Source: Xestospongia bergquistia (lineage: Eukaryota; Porifera; Demospongiae; Haplosclerida; Petrosiidae). From it: 64,000 bases of DNA. The notes below the pieces were generated by a model. That model ran no database searches, was not told the origin of the DNA, and saw only the letters and a program-made list of their open reading frames with translations. Each line of letters begins with the position of its first letter. Position 1 is the stretch's first letter. Where the stretch lies: the NCBI GenBank assembly GCA_963965975.1, contig OZ014411.1:126501-190500 (forward strand), read 5' to 3'. Below, in pieces: positions 11,509-24,500 of the stretch. The translations under genes and the position numbers were made by a program.

Positions 11509-12655
11509 TTGTAACAGAATTAAAGGACAAAAGAACAGAGCTCTCGCTGTGTTGCTGTTACTCCGAGTTTCACGCGTTATGCGATCGTATATGTTGTATA
11601 TTGGGATTTTGCGAAATCCCTGAAAATTTAAGAGAGTTTGTGATCACTTTTTCACTTAGGGACTTCATCAATTCACTAAAAACTAGCAATTACATGCAAT
11701 CACTGAAGATAATACCATAGCTTTGATGACTACTCTGATGAGTTCTCATAGTTCAGAGCAGTTCACACTTCCTTTAATGTGTTGTAATTGCAATTTAGCT
11801 TAGCCTTCACCATATAAGAGGCAGCTACACCATGCTCATCCACTTCATTCCTGCATTTGAAACAAAATGGCGCAGCATAATTTTAAGACAACATTCAAAG
11901 AGGCTTTGTTCAAGAAATATTCTCAATGTGCAAAATATCTCATTCCTAAAGAGGTGTACTACAAGACCATTGATGATCTGAAAACAGCAGCTGAAGTTTC
12001 CACTACCAAGTCACGTCACCAGTACTACATCCTAAAAAAGTATGAGTTATTGTTGATCGGGATTAACATGACATGTATAGAATTAAGGTAAAAGCTGGGA
12101 TTCTGAGCACAAAGTATTCCAGGAGTCAGTTTGATCTCTGTCTGCAGCGACTCTTAAATGATTCTGTTGTCATCATAGAATGTACCATTACACTTTGTCA
12201 AGCTCTCAAGTCTACAGCTTCTGGTGGACAAGGGTTCTTACAGTGTGACTGCAGCAAAGGCAAGAAACAGTGTCAGACAAACATGCGGAAGTGTTATAAA
12301 GCAAAGAGACTTTGTAACAGCAGGTGTCACAAAATAAGAATTAGCTGAATTACTGTTTCATCAAAGATGTCTCATTGTGATGATTGTGTATGAAAATGTG
12401 AATTATGTAGTGATATTAAAACTAATGGTATAGTGTGTTTAAATATTGTTATTTTATCATTGTAATCATTTATGAATAAAGTTCCTTACAACACTTAAAC
12501 AATGATGAATTTTCTACCAATATATCACATTTAGTGATTTCGCAAAATAACTGGAGCCTCATTTCAGTGATTTCATGAAATTGCTAGAGTTTTTAGTAAA
12601 TTTATGAAGTCCTAAGTGATTTCACAAACTCCCTATATACACAATCTTACTGTAA
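11505..12655 (+). mobile_element. Internally deleted Ginger/KRBA2-like integrase transposon
   Basis: Inverted arms of about 70 bp (about 11631-11708 and 12563-12634 reversed) share AGTTTGTGA..TCAC, ACTTCAT.AATT.ACTAAAAACT and AGCAATT.CATG..ATCACTG. Subterminal copies of GTGATTTCGCAAAA-like motifs occur on both sides. Inside lie the N-terminal and C-terminal ends of a KRBA2/SCAND3-like integrase protein without the catalytic core. This fits a DNA transposon of the Ginger/GIN group, which uses a gypsy-type integrase but has terminal inverted repeats. Outer edges are approximate, placed at GTTGTAACA near 11508 and TGTAACATATA near 12650. Confidence 0.6.
11867..12348 (+). pseudogene. KRBA2-like integrase, core deleted
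   Basis: The first frame (11867-12091) encodes a small N-terminal domain with YLIPKEVYYKTIDDLK and SRHQYYILKKYELLLIG, the pattern that opens KRAB-A-domain-containing-2-like integrase proteins. A second frame overlaps it (12073-12348). It begins MYRIKVKAGILSTKYSRSQF and ends in a cysteine cluster, GGQGFLQCDC..C..CYKAKRLCNSRCHK, the usual C-terminal tail of that family. The zinc-binding HHCC and DDE core between them, normally several hundred residues, is missing. The deletion joint at about 12065-12075 also changes frame. It therefore cannot transpose alone but could be a non-autonomous or expressed small protein. The family call is based on both ends and is fairly firm. Confidence 0.65.
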
Positions 12656-12830
12656 CATATATATATAATTACATATACACACACACACGCACACACACAC
12701 ACATATATATAATAATAATATATATATATATAATACATACATACAAACATAAATACATACATACATTACATACATACATATATATATATATATACATATA
12801 TATAATTTTTAATCAGCACTATTACTATAA
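12656..12830. repeat. Compound microsatellite (CA)n, (TA)n, (CATA)n
   Basis: Runs of ACACAC, TATATA and CATACATA cover this stretch. The apparent 102-residue open frame at 12616-12924 is a translation of these repeats. Confidence 0.9.
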
Positions 12831-14308
12831 ACAAGTTTCAATGTATTACAATTTCTCAACCATTTTTTTCCAAATGTTGCATAACAATGATTTGTACCTG
12901 AAAGAATGTGACCAATCCTTTTAAGTCTAAAGGTATGTACTACTTATGATAGATGAATATTTAATTTAAACTAGTACTATTAATTTACAACAATAAGCAG
13001 GTTGTTACATAACATGCCAGGTTCCTACAGCATGTTGCTTAGTCTAGGATCTGTTCCAATACTCCTGCAGTAAAATTGCTCAGGATCACACAGCATGTAT
13101 GTAGAGACATATAGTGTTCCACTGATACTAGGTTTACTGATATACTCAATACTGATAAATATGTTTAAATTTTAACTGCTATTTTATCTGATATTCAAGA
13201 CAAAATGATGTATTGAAGGAAGAAGAGGAAGAAAGAAAGAAATATATAAAACAATTAAAACTAATAGTCATAATTAACAAATCATAAATTTTGGTTTAAG
13301 AAGAGTAATTGCTCAACCTTTTTAGGTAAGAGGCAGTTTCTTGAGTTAGTACATATGTTTGATGCACTATTGAATAACCTTTCAGAAGCAACTGAGGTAG
13401 GTGGAGCACTTAAATATCATCATGCTAATAGTGTCAACATTGATTGATCATGTGAAGTATAATATGGCTTCCACAAACACACATGTTTATCCATCAGTTT
13501 TATCAAACATGAAATGAACGATACTGAAAATTATTGTGATATTGGTACCAATACTGATTCATATATCAGTACAACACTAGTAACATACCTTGTAATGACC
13601 ATGAGGTGAGTATCACAACATTCTACAGACTACACTACCATCTTCTCATAACAGAAGTCATCATACACAGTATAGGTACAACATATGTCGCTAGTTGTTA
13701 ACACATATATACGTATGTATATATATAAAATGTTTCAGTTATAAAGCATTTGGATATGCAAGCTACTTAGATGCTAGTTATTTTAATACTGGCAGTCATT
13801 GATCTTATATTTAAATAAATTCATTGCATGCATTTCACATGAAAGAGTATTGCTGTCTCTCGTCGTAGGGTATCGTAGTGGAATTTAATTAGTACCTAAT
13901 GGAACCAAGGTCAGACTTTTTATTCCATTGCTATGAATGTAGTTACATGTATAGATTATAATAGAACAAACAATATTATATATGTTGTTGCTGTTCTTTG
14001 TGATGTGGGAAACATCAAATTAGTATAATCATGTGTATAAATATAAAATTATATAAAACCATTTTAAACACTAAACCACACCTCTAAGCTTTACATGTTA
14101 AAACTAAGTCATAGTATTAATGCAAATATAAATTGAATTCCAAATACAACTACATCTACAAATGTATTGTAGTAAGGATAATACCATCACTCATTTATAA
14201 GACATTTAACACTTTCATAAACACATTATCAAAATTTATGACCAAAGTAACTTTATTAAATTTTGTTGTGCTACTTAACTTAAAATGAACAAATGATATG
14301 TTACTGAC
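12831..14308. other. Non-genic sequence
   Basis: No recognisable gene or mobile element. The stretch immediately left of 14309 would be intron or 3' flank of the minus-strand ankyrin exon. Confidence 0.4.
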
Positions 14309-14407
14309 CTTGTCTTGAACATCCACTTGAACACCATGGTCTAGTAATACTTGTACTACTTTATCATGACCATTGGAACATGCTAAGTGCAATGGAGTTA
14401 TGCCATT
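14309..14407 (-). CDS. Orphan ankyrin-repeat exon, minus strand
   Basis: Read on the minus strand, an acceptor ..TTATTTAG precedes 99 nt that code one full ankyrin repeat (NGITPLHLACSNGHDKVV, then VLLDHGVQVDVQDK), and GTCAGT follows as donor. Exon length, phase (0/0) and flanking intron sequence are the same as in the plus-strand cassettes from 18.5 kb on. No further ankyrin exon was found on the minus strand on either side. It may be an inverted duplicate left at the array border, or one exon of a divergent gene that extends beyond what I can recognise. Nothing in the repeat itself is broken. Confidence 0.7.
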
Positions 14408-15630
14408 CTAAATAAGATATAACATTATGTACATATGACAATTTCAGTTACATAACCTTTATATACATGTATTGATAAGTTCAGTTTTCTCCTCATAATT
14501 TGGTCTATTTATGATACATCCTATTGCTGTATTTATTTCTAATACTGACAGGCAAATCTATTTGGTTAACCAAGGAAGCTGTTATAATTTAGAACAATAG
14601 CCATCAGTTATGTATGTAAACTTGACATATAGTATCATTCTTAGCAGGTATAACTAATGGTATATAACTAAATGGTTTGATGTCATATACTTTGCACCAT
14701 CTGTACTTAAAAAATAGGAGATCTTCATTTAATTATCATACATTTTAATTAACCTGTCGCTAAGTTCTTTTAGGGTATCACTAGTTAATATATATAGATA
14801 TATCATATGTAAATGTATTGTTATATACAGAAACTACTGGCACTGTGAATTTTTCATTTTAATATCAAATGAAGTGTACAAATCATACAAACCAATAATT
14901 CATAACATAAGATACATATGTTCTATCAAGACATAAGTAATAATATATACTGAAAAATATGAGCCTAAATTGAAAGAATAGAAATAATGCACTCAGCTAT
15001 TTTATATGAGGTGACATATACTTTATGTTTGTAAAATAAGTGGTTATCAAACTTGAAACAACTAGTGACTAATGATTTATTTGCTATTCAGTGTTAACGC
15101 CAAAATATAGACTGTTCTTTCCGAAAAATTTACATTGACCTGCTAGATATTGTTACTTCTGAAGTAACACATGTTAGCTTTATTTTAATATTTATGCAGT
15201 AAACCATATGGGACAAACTTCATGGTGGTCCTTACTTCATGTGTGTTTAAACACCTGTAAAATTAGTCTCTCAACATATCACAAGATACTATGAATGCAT
15301 TCAACAATAAAGTACAATAATAATCATAACATGTCAATAATAATTTATTTGTGCCAAAAATCAAATGTTTGCACTGAATGTGATGAATTTGTTTCATATG
15401 TTAAGGCTATATAAAACCTAATGTTTAAAAGTTCTAAATTTCTCCCATGATTTCTTCTGGTGCAATTCTCTGATGGCTACAACTTCAATATATCTGGTAA
15501 GTCATACGTAATTACAATCTATTTTACATTCAATGATCATAAGTGCCTTAGAAGCCAGACCAACTAAAAACAGGAATAATTGGGTCTTGCCTGCTAGACT
15601 AGTGAAAAGTTAATGGAAAGATCTTATGTG
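14408..15630. other. Non-genic sequence
   Basis: I see nothing recognisable in this stretch. Confidence 0.4.

Positions 15631-15664
<34 letters not shown>
15631..15664. repeat. (TA)n microsatellite
   Basis: An almost pure TA run broken by one CA. Confidence 0.9.
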
Positions 15665-15674
15665 CCCACTTTTA

Positions 15675-16290
15675 GATCACGAGGACGGAATTCCAATTCC
15701 TATTTCTTATTTCTTCTGTGAACTTTAGTGTATTTTAAAATCCCAATTAATGACCCAGTTGATGAGTTGCAATTATGTATTCCTAACTCCATTTATGACA
15801 CATGCACCATTTCTAGGCTTTCTTGTTACTTAATGAAATTCACTACCACGAGCTGTCTCTTAGAACTGAGCATAAGAGAGATGTTTCTAGTTGGGTTAGG
15901 TTAGGTTCCTGATTTTGATTGTATATTGTAGGTCTACTATTTATGGAAGCTGAGGACGGACATTCCAATTCTGTATAACCCTGTTTAAATGAAATTGGAA
16001 TGTCCATCTGCAGCTTCCATAGAAGCCTAGGACAAACTTCAAATTACTGTTTCTTCCTCTACCTTTGTATATTAAAAGTTTAACAACCCATGACTTTCAA
16101 TTTCTTATTCCTTATTCCATTCTGTGAATGTGTGCCATTTCTAGACTTTTACTTATGACTTAATTAAACACAGAGCATGAGTAGCACAAGCAGTCTCTTA
16201 GAATCAAGTGTCAGTGAGATATTTTCAGTTGGGTTGGGTTCCTGAGTTTGGTTGCATATTTTAGGTCTGTTGTATACATTCCAATCTAAT
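15675..16290. repeat. Two diverged copies of a TIR-type repeat with a central hairpin
   Basis: The left half (about 15675-15941) and right half (about 16022-16290) share blocks such as CCATTTCTAG.CTTT, GTCTCTTAGAA and AGTTGGGTT..GGTTCCTGA, each followed by ATATT.TAGGTCT. Between them an 80-bp inverted repeat has arms at 15942-15971 and 15991-16021 (ATGGAAGCTGAGGACGGACA and its reverse complement with few mismatches). This looks like two adjacent elements of one family joined tail to head. A relative lies near 10720-10980. Confidence 0.6.
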
Positions 16291-18490
16291 TCTCATTTAT
16301 AGAACCTCTTTACTATAATATTAAATTCCATCATCTCTGTACATTTTAAATATAATTGTAGCTTACACCAACTGATTGCAAGCATACTTAATTAAGTGGA
16401 ACATAAACTAAAAGACATCTACTTTTTGATTATTTCTATGAAGTATTTACTATCATTATTAATCCTTTATATATGAAATTAATTATTGTGGACGTGACTA
16501 TTAATACTAAATTAATAATTGCCTAAAGATACTTCATAGAAAGTTGTGTCTCTGTTTACTAAGAGCATTTTTTGTTGCTATGCTAAACTTTATACTTTAA
16601 AGTCAGAGAGTAAATGCACTAAACGTCAGCAAAGTAATGTTACATTATAATGAATAAATAGGATTATAGTCTGTTTGTGTTCATCTTGCCACTGCAAATT
16701 AGTAGTGGGTGTAATTAGTATGCATACCACATACCACACATCATTTATTAAATTCTTGTGGTGTTATTCTTTGAGTTATCACATGAAAATAATAGCCCAC
16801 ATGTCTGTGTGTAGAGTTGATTGTCTTTTTTTGTAAGAACCAATTTATTAGCTACAGTAGCATAGTACTTTTATTTATATGATTAAACTTTTATAGTTCG
16901 AATGTATTTTAACTGTACTGGCTCTCTTTTCAAGCGGTAGCCATTTTATTGATTAATAAAATTCACGAGATCACATTCCTCATGGTCAGTGGTATCTCCT
17001 ATACTTTGCTTATGGTAAAATTTGTTTTTGTGGGTCATATCATATAGAAAATTACATCAAAAGAACAGATGGACATCAGGAGACCACCTGACTTTGAAAT
17101 TTTGGATTTGGTTGAGTTGTTAGAAAGTTATAATAAGTATAGTTAGACAGTTTGTTAAATTGGCAAATTCCTTTGAGATTTTTGCTTATTTTGGCCACTG
17201 ACAAATCAAAGTTATAACTGATGTATGTACTATCAATGATCAAGTTTAAAAGGAAGGCTCAAAAAAATTCTACTTTTGATAATCTAGATATTATCCTTAC
17301 CACTTGAAATAGTTCCCTCCCCATATCCTGTTAACAATATATACATTCTGTGACTTTTACAAGGAATATACAAGTATATGGTTTTATCTAACACTTTTAA
17401 GTGCAAGTTGAAAATTTGCCCTGTTCATTATCATTATGTTATAAGACATAGGTCATTAGGTGCAAAAAGTAAAATTTGGGGGCGGGTCACATGTTGAAGA
17501 TCTAAATCATCAAACTGACAAAAAGGGTCAATTATGTCAAAATTTTGCTTACATAGAGTGACTCACTGTCCTCTCTTGTAACCAGTCAGGGTTCTTGAGG
17601 CAATTTTTTATTCGAGTCATTGTTTAGTATCTTCATAGCACGTTTCTCATACGTCAATATCTTCTTAATTGCAAGTGTGGACGAAGTATGTTTTTTTAAT
17701 TAAGTGGGTGTGTCATATAATGGTAGTCTGTTACTGCTGGTTAGTGGTCAGTTTTATGCCTTTGGCTTAAACTTGACATACTGTGAGGTTTGTTATTGTT
17801 GTTTACTAAATTGTAATCTTATCTGATGTGTGGTTACATTTCTTTGTCCAAAATGTTTCCATCTCTATCTTCTATGTTTATCTGGTCACTTCACTAAGAT
17901 GGAAAAATAATGATTTTATAATTAAATAAATTGAATTGAGAAAGTCAGACTTTATGACAAAAATGTAAATGCTAGCAGAATCAACACATTTTAACATACA
18001 TAAATCCTTAAAGTGAGAAATAATTCCGTAACTGTTTTGAACCCTTTTTGTTGTCCACCATTTTGTCCTGCTAAGTATGTGACTAGTCATGTGTAGCCAT
18101 CTCCTATGAAACAAGGATCTAGTGAATTGCTACTAATGGTCTACTTATAAGTACTTTCACTGGATCTATTGATACATAAGTATCTGATAAGTAGTTGATG
18201 AATCACATATGGAAGAATAGTTCTACTTTCTAATAACTCTAACCTACATTTGTCAGAACACTGAATAATCTTTATAGTTGTTGTTGTTTTATTGCCAATA
18301 CTCCTTTTAATTGTTCTAAATTATAAATATGTAAGTTTGTAACATTTATCTTTTAAGTTGTGAAAATAATAATTTAAAAATGAAGTATGTGATACTTTGA
18401 ATGAGACAGTCAATAGTGATCCACCAGACCTTTTTTGTTTCATTTAAAGGGTTAGCTACACTAGAATAATACAGTCTTTATGTTGTTTAG
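16291..18490. other. Non-genic region before the ankyrin array
   Basis: No exon, promoter motif or known repeat is recognised. If the ankyrin gene starts inside this window, its first exon and promoter would have to lie here, but I cannot point to them. Confidence 0.4.
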
Positions 18491-18589
18491 GATGGCTATA
18501 CTCCATTGTTCTTAGCATGTTGCAAAGGTCATGATAAAGTAGTACAATTATTACTGGACCATGGTGTTCAAGGGAATGTTTCAATAATG
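18491..18589 (+). CDS. Ankyrin cassette exon 1 (type I)
   Basis: Acceptor TGTTGTTTAG, 99 nt, donor GTCAGT. Codes one repeat beginning DGYTPLFLACCKGHDKVV. The last six residues (..GNVSIM) depart from the usual ..VDVPDK, so the loop to the next repeat is unusual. It is the first plus-strand ankyrin exon I can find. Confidence 0.75.
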
Positions 18590-21500
18590 GTCAGTGACAT
18601 ATCATGTATTCATGTTAAGTTATGTAAAGATTGACATGTACATGTACTGAATATTATTGATGTTTATATAATAGAAGTTAATTTGATCAAGAAAATTGAC
18701 CTCATCTCTGTTTGATTTCATTGTTTAGCTATGGTTATGATCATGATATATCAATATAGTTTTAAATAGCTTTTAATAAATATTATATTAACCCACTGTC
18801 ACTACAAGGAAGCAGCCACGGTTATTACACAAGTTATTGAAATGACTTCTTATCCTTCTCCTCTTATCATAAAAACAAGAAGTTTCCTCTAACATAAAGA
18901 GAATGTTCCTTAGTAGTATTACTTAATAATGCTTTTGCTGTATACATAGTAGTTTGTGCTAGTATGTGACAATAATATTATATGTTGTTTAGGGTGTCGT
19001 AACTCCATTGTCCTTAGCATGTTGCGGAGGTCATGATAAAGTAGTACAAGTATTACTACATCATAGTGTTAAAGTGGATGTTCCAGACAAGGTCAGTGTC
19101 ATATCATGTATTCATGTTAATTTATATAAATATTGACATGTACATGTACTGAATATTATTGTATAATAGAAGTTAGAAAAATTGACCTGATCTCTGTTTG
19201 ATTTCATTGTTTAACCATGGTTATGATCATGATATATCAATACAGTTTATAAATACCTTTTTGTAAATATTATAAATGGTATTGTTTTGTTATAATACAT
19301 AGTAGTTTGTGCTAGTATGTGACAATAACATCATATATTCTTTAGGATGGCATAATCCCATTGTCCTTAGCATGTTTCACTGGTCATGATAAAGTAGTAC
19401 AAGTATTACTAGACCATGGTGTTCAAGTGGATGTTCAGGACAAGGTCAGTGACATATAAGGTATTATTGTTAAGTTATGTGACACAACAGAAGGTAATGC
19501 TACTTTGGCCATGTGAATGAAACAAGTGAATGTAATAATGTGTTTATGAATGTGTTAAGTGTCTCATTATTTAATTTGATTTATCTCTGTCTATATAGGA
19601 TGGTAATACTCCTCTTTATGTTGCATCAAAGGAAGGCTACAGTGAAATTGTGAAAGTATTACTAAAGGCTAATGCTAGAACTGATCGGAAAAACAAAGTA
19701 AATTATCTCATTTACAGTCCTTTATTAAGATAATTATTTTATTTCAATTACTGTAAATATGTTGGTCTTTATTTGTATGCAATTTAAAGCATTTTTAAGC
19801 TAGTTTTTAAATGAGTCAAACAGGTGATTTTTAAACATTTATTTATATACCATTACCTTTCCACAAATTCAATGTTAACTACTTTTTTATCCCTTTAAGC
19901 CCTTCCAAACTACTTGTTAGCAAATTATAACTTGGTCATTTTAAAACTTTTTATAACAGTCAAAGTGTTTACTAATAACAGATGTATTTGAGGCATCATT
20001 GTTGCTTACGCTGTCAATGATTGGTCATAATGTACATGTTACAAATATAATTGTTGATGTGCCTGTATTTCTGATACAATAGTTTATGCCTTATAAGTGT
20101 AGTAATACTATACCTTCATAGTTTACATTTAAATTTTGGGATGTAGTTTAGTATTAGGCAGTGTCATATATACCCTATGATGATGTAACTTTAACATAGT
20201 TTAAAGCTTCTCCATTATCGCTTAATAATTCTTTTGCCATATGGTGTATACTAAAAGTTAGAAGCCACTATATTCACAAACAAATGTGTTAGTATTTTTA
20301 TTAATGTATTAAGAATCTCATACAATGACTTGTCATATTGTCCATACTAACAAGCATTTGTTGATGTATTTGGAATTTAATTTATTTTTTTCACTAATGC
20401 TATCAGTTACCTTTCGATATTTAAGGATAGAATGTGGTCTTATTATTATCTATATTCACATGTAATGTTCTATTATACAGACATGACTTATGATAATGTA
20501 ACTCTTAGAGAGTAGGAATGTTCTCTAGTATTGCTTTGTAATTGTTTTGCTACATAGTTTGTGCTGGTATGTGATAATAATATTATATGTTGTTTAGAAT
20601 GGGATAACTCCATTGTACATAGCATGTTATAAAGGTCATGATAAAGTGGTACAATTATTACTAAACCATCGTGTTCAAGTGGATGTTCCAAACAAAGTCA
20701 GTGACATATGATGTATTCATGTAAGGTTATGTAATACAACGTAAGGTAATAACACTACTTTGGTCACAGAAAAAACAAATGAATGTAATTATATATTTCT
20801 GAATGTGTTAATTGTCTTACAAAATGAGTGGTGATAATGTCCTTACCACAGTGGACTTGTTGATGTGGTTGTATTTGGAATGCAGTTTATATTTGCATTA
20901 ATGCTATGACTTAGTGTTTGACATGTAAAGTTTAGAGGGGATTTAGTATTTAACACAGTTTTAAAGTAATTTTATTTTAAAAGATGATTATACTGACTAT
21001 TAAATTTGATGTTTCTCACATAAGATTTATCTTTGTCTATATAGGATGGTAATACTCCTCTTTATGTTGCATCAAAGGAAGGGTACAGTGAAATTGTGAA
21101 AGTATTACTAAAGACTAATGCTAGAACTAATCTGACAAACAAAGTAAATTATCTCATTTACAGTCCTTTATTAAGATAATTATTTATTTCAATTACTGTA
21201 AATATGTTTGTCTTTATTTGTATGCAATTTAAAGCATTTTTAAGCTGGTTTTTAAATGAGTCAAACAGGTGATTTTTAAACATTTATTTACATACCATTA
21301 CCTTTCCACAAATTCAATGTTAACTACTTTTTTATCCCTTTAAGCCCTTCCAAACTACTTGTTAGCAAATTATAACTTGGTCATTTTAAAACTTTTTATA
21401 ACAGTCAAAGTGTTTACTAATAACAGATGTATTTGAGGCATCATTGTTGCTTACGCTGTCAATGATTGGTCATAATGTACATGTTACAAATATAATTGTT

Positions 21501-24500
21501 GATGTGCCTGTATTTCTGATACAATAGTTTATGCCTTATAAGTGTAGTAATACTATACCTTCATAGTTTACATTTAAATTTTGGGATGTAGTTTAGTATT
21601 AGGCAGTGTCATATATACCCTATGATGATGTAACTTTAACATAGTTTAAAGCTTCTCCATTATCGCTTAATAATTCTTTTGCCATATGGTGTATACTAAA
21701 GTTATGTATCTTGTTTAGGATAACAAGACTCCATTGTACATAGCATGCTACAAAGGTCATGATAAAGTAGTACAAGTATTACTAGTCCATGGTGCTCAAG
21801 TGGATGTTCAAGAAAATGTTAGTGACATAGAATATATTGATGTTAAGTTATGTAACACAATAGAAATCAAAGCAGCTACTATATTCACAAACAAATGTGT
21901 TAGTATTTTTATTAATGTATTAAGAATCTCATACAATGACTTGTCATATTGTCCATACTAACAAGCATTTGTTGATGTATTTGGAATTTAATTTATTTTT
22001 TTCACTAATGCTATCAGTTACCTTTCGATATTTAAGGATAGAATGTGGTCTTATTATTATCTATATTCACATGTAATGTTCTATTATACAGACATGACTT
22101 ATGATAATGTAACTCTTAGAGAGTAGGAATGTTCTCTAGTATTGCTTTGTAATTGTTTTGCTACATAGTTTGTGCTGGTATGTGATAATAATATTATATG
22201 TTGTTTAGAATGGGATAACTCCATTGTACATAGCATGTTATAAAGGTCATGATAAAGTGGTACAATTATTACTAAACCATCGTGTTCAAGTGGATGTTCC
22301 AAACAAAGTCAGTGACATATGATGTATTCATGTAAGGTTATGTAATACAACGTAAGGTAATAACACTACTTTGGTCACAGAAAAAACAAATGAATGTAAT
22401 TATATATTTCTGAATGTGTTAATTGTCTTACAAAATGAGTGGTGATAATGTCCTTACCACAGTGGACTTGTTGATGTGGTTGTATTTGGAATGCAGTTTA
22501 TATTTGCATTAATGCTATGACTTAGTGTTTGACATGTAAAGTTTAGAGGGGATTTAGTATTTAACACAGTTTTAAAGTAATTTTATTTTAAAAGATGATT
22601 ATACTGACTATTAAATTTGATGTTTCTCACATAAGATTTATCTCTGTCTATATATAGGATGGTAATACTCCTCTTTATGTTGCATCAAAGGAAGGGTACA
22701 GTGAAATTGTGAAAGTATTACTAAAGGCTAATGCTAGAACTAATCTGACAAACAAAGTAAGTCGTCTCATATGCAATTGTACTGGTCCTTTATTTAAAAA
22801 AATATTTTATTTCAATTACTGTGAATAAGTTGGTGTTTATTTGTATGCAATTTGAAATGTTTTAAAGCTGGTATTAAAATGAATGAAGCAGGTGTTTTTA
22901 AACATTTATTTATATACCATTACCTTTCCACAAATTCAATGTTAACTGCTCATGTTATCTCTTTTAGCCCTTCCAAACTACTTGTTAGCAAATTATAACT
23001 TGTCATTTTAAAGGTTTTTATAAGTCAAAGTGTTTACTAATAACAGATGTATTTGAGGCATCATTATTGCTAACTCAGTCAATGACTTGTCATAATGTAC
23101 ATACTACAAATATACTTGTTGATGTACTTGCATTTCTGATACAACAGTTTATGCCTTATAAGTGTAGTAATGCTATTATGTCATACTTTACATTAAAGTC
23201 TTAAGGTGTAGTTTAGTTTTAAACACTGTTATACGTAATGTATGATTATAATCTATGATAATGTAACTTTAACAGGGTATGAATGTTCTCTAGTACAACT
23301 TAGAAATCCTTTTGCCATATAGTTAATATTAAAAAGTGATTATTATATTATATATTTTTTAGTATGATAAGTCTCCATTGTGCATAGCATGTACAAAAGT
23401 CATGATAAAGTAATACAGCTATTACTAGACCATGGTGTTCAAGTGTATGTTCCAGACAATGTCAATGACATATGATTATTATATTAAGTTATGTAACACA
23501 ACAAAAAGTAGTAATGCTACTTTGGTCACAAAAAGAAACAAATGAATGTAATGATGTGTTCTGAATGTGTTATTTGAATATGAGAGGTCATGATGTCATT
23601 ACCAAAATGCCTTAGTTGATGTGGTTGTATTTGGAATGCAGTTTATATTTGCATCAATGCTATGACTTAGTGTTTGACATGTAAAGTTTAGTTAAGCACC
23701 TTATCAAAAAACTACAGTACACATATACATGTAATATATCCACTTAAAATGATAGGAAGAATGTACTTTTACTATACAAGTATTTACTACAACCTGTACA
23801 TGTATATTTACATGTATTTCAGTTTTCCTTTGATATGTATTATGTTATTATTAATTTAGTTTTGTTTTATAATATATCTATCATACTACATGTGTATGTT
23901 GTTATTGTTTAGATGTAACATATACATGATTATAACACTATTTAATGTTTCTCACATGACATTTATCTTTTTACGCATATAGGATGGTGACACTCCTCTC
24001 TATGCTGCATCACAGGTTGGCAATAGTGAAATTGTGGAAAAATTACTAAAGGCTAAAGCTAGTACTGATAACTTAAACCTGGTAAGTTTCTTTGTTAAGG
24101 TAATTATCATATGATTACATGACTTAGAGCATAATAATGTCAGAGCTTTTTGACTTGGCAATTAAAACAGCATGTGTTCTTTTAACATGGTTAACAAATA
24201 TAAGAATTGTTCGGTTAATTTCTTTAAGTGACTTTATTGTCAGATGTTCACAATTTGGGATGAGTTATTGTTATGGAGTTGTATTGTTGTTCATGATATT
24301 CAGTTAAAACTGATAGTGCCACTACAATGCATTGTAGATACCTTTAGAGGAATTCCCCTACGAACCAAGGATCTCCAGTAAGTCTATACTTTACAAGGTC
24401 AAAATTAACATGAAGTGTACTTGTCTTCTGAAATAAAACCTTTTAAATTCAGGAAGGCAAGACTTTTCAAGATTTTTTATCAAATCACTGACTGACAACA

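Larger units (their letters stand above)
19599..21044. repeat. Tandem duplication, unit 1 (exons 4 and 5)
   Basis: Exons and introns here are nearly identical to 21045-22657. Up to about 20265 the offset to unit 2 is 1446 bp; from about 20270 on it is 1611-1613 bp. The jump means unit 1 lacks about 165 bp that hold exon 7 in unit 2. Confidence 0.85.
21045..22657. repeat. Tandem duplication, unit 2 (exons 6, 7 and 8)
   Basis: Second unit of the recent duplication, 1613 bp against 1446 bp in unit 1. The extra sequence (about 21705-21870) contains all of exon 7 with both splice sites. Confidence 0.85.

Noticed and set aside
12616-12924. 102-codon open frame rich in Tyr, Ile, Thr and His
   Set aside because: It is a translation of CA, TA and CATA microsatellites.
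20488-20691. 67-codon minus-strand frame, identical at 22099-22302
   Set aside because: It is the antisense of ankyrin exons 5 and 8 plus flanks; useful only as proof that the two copies are identical.
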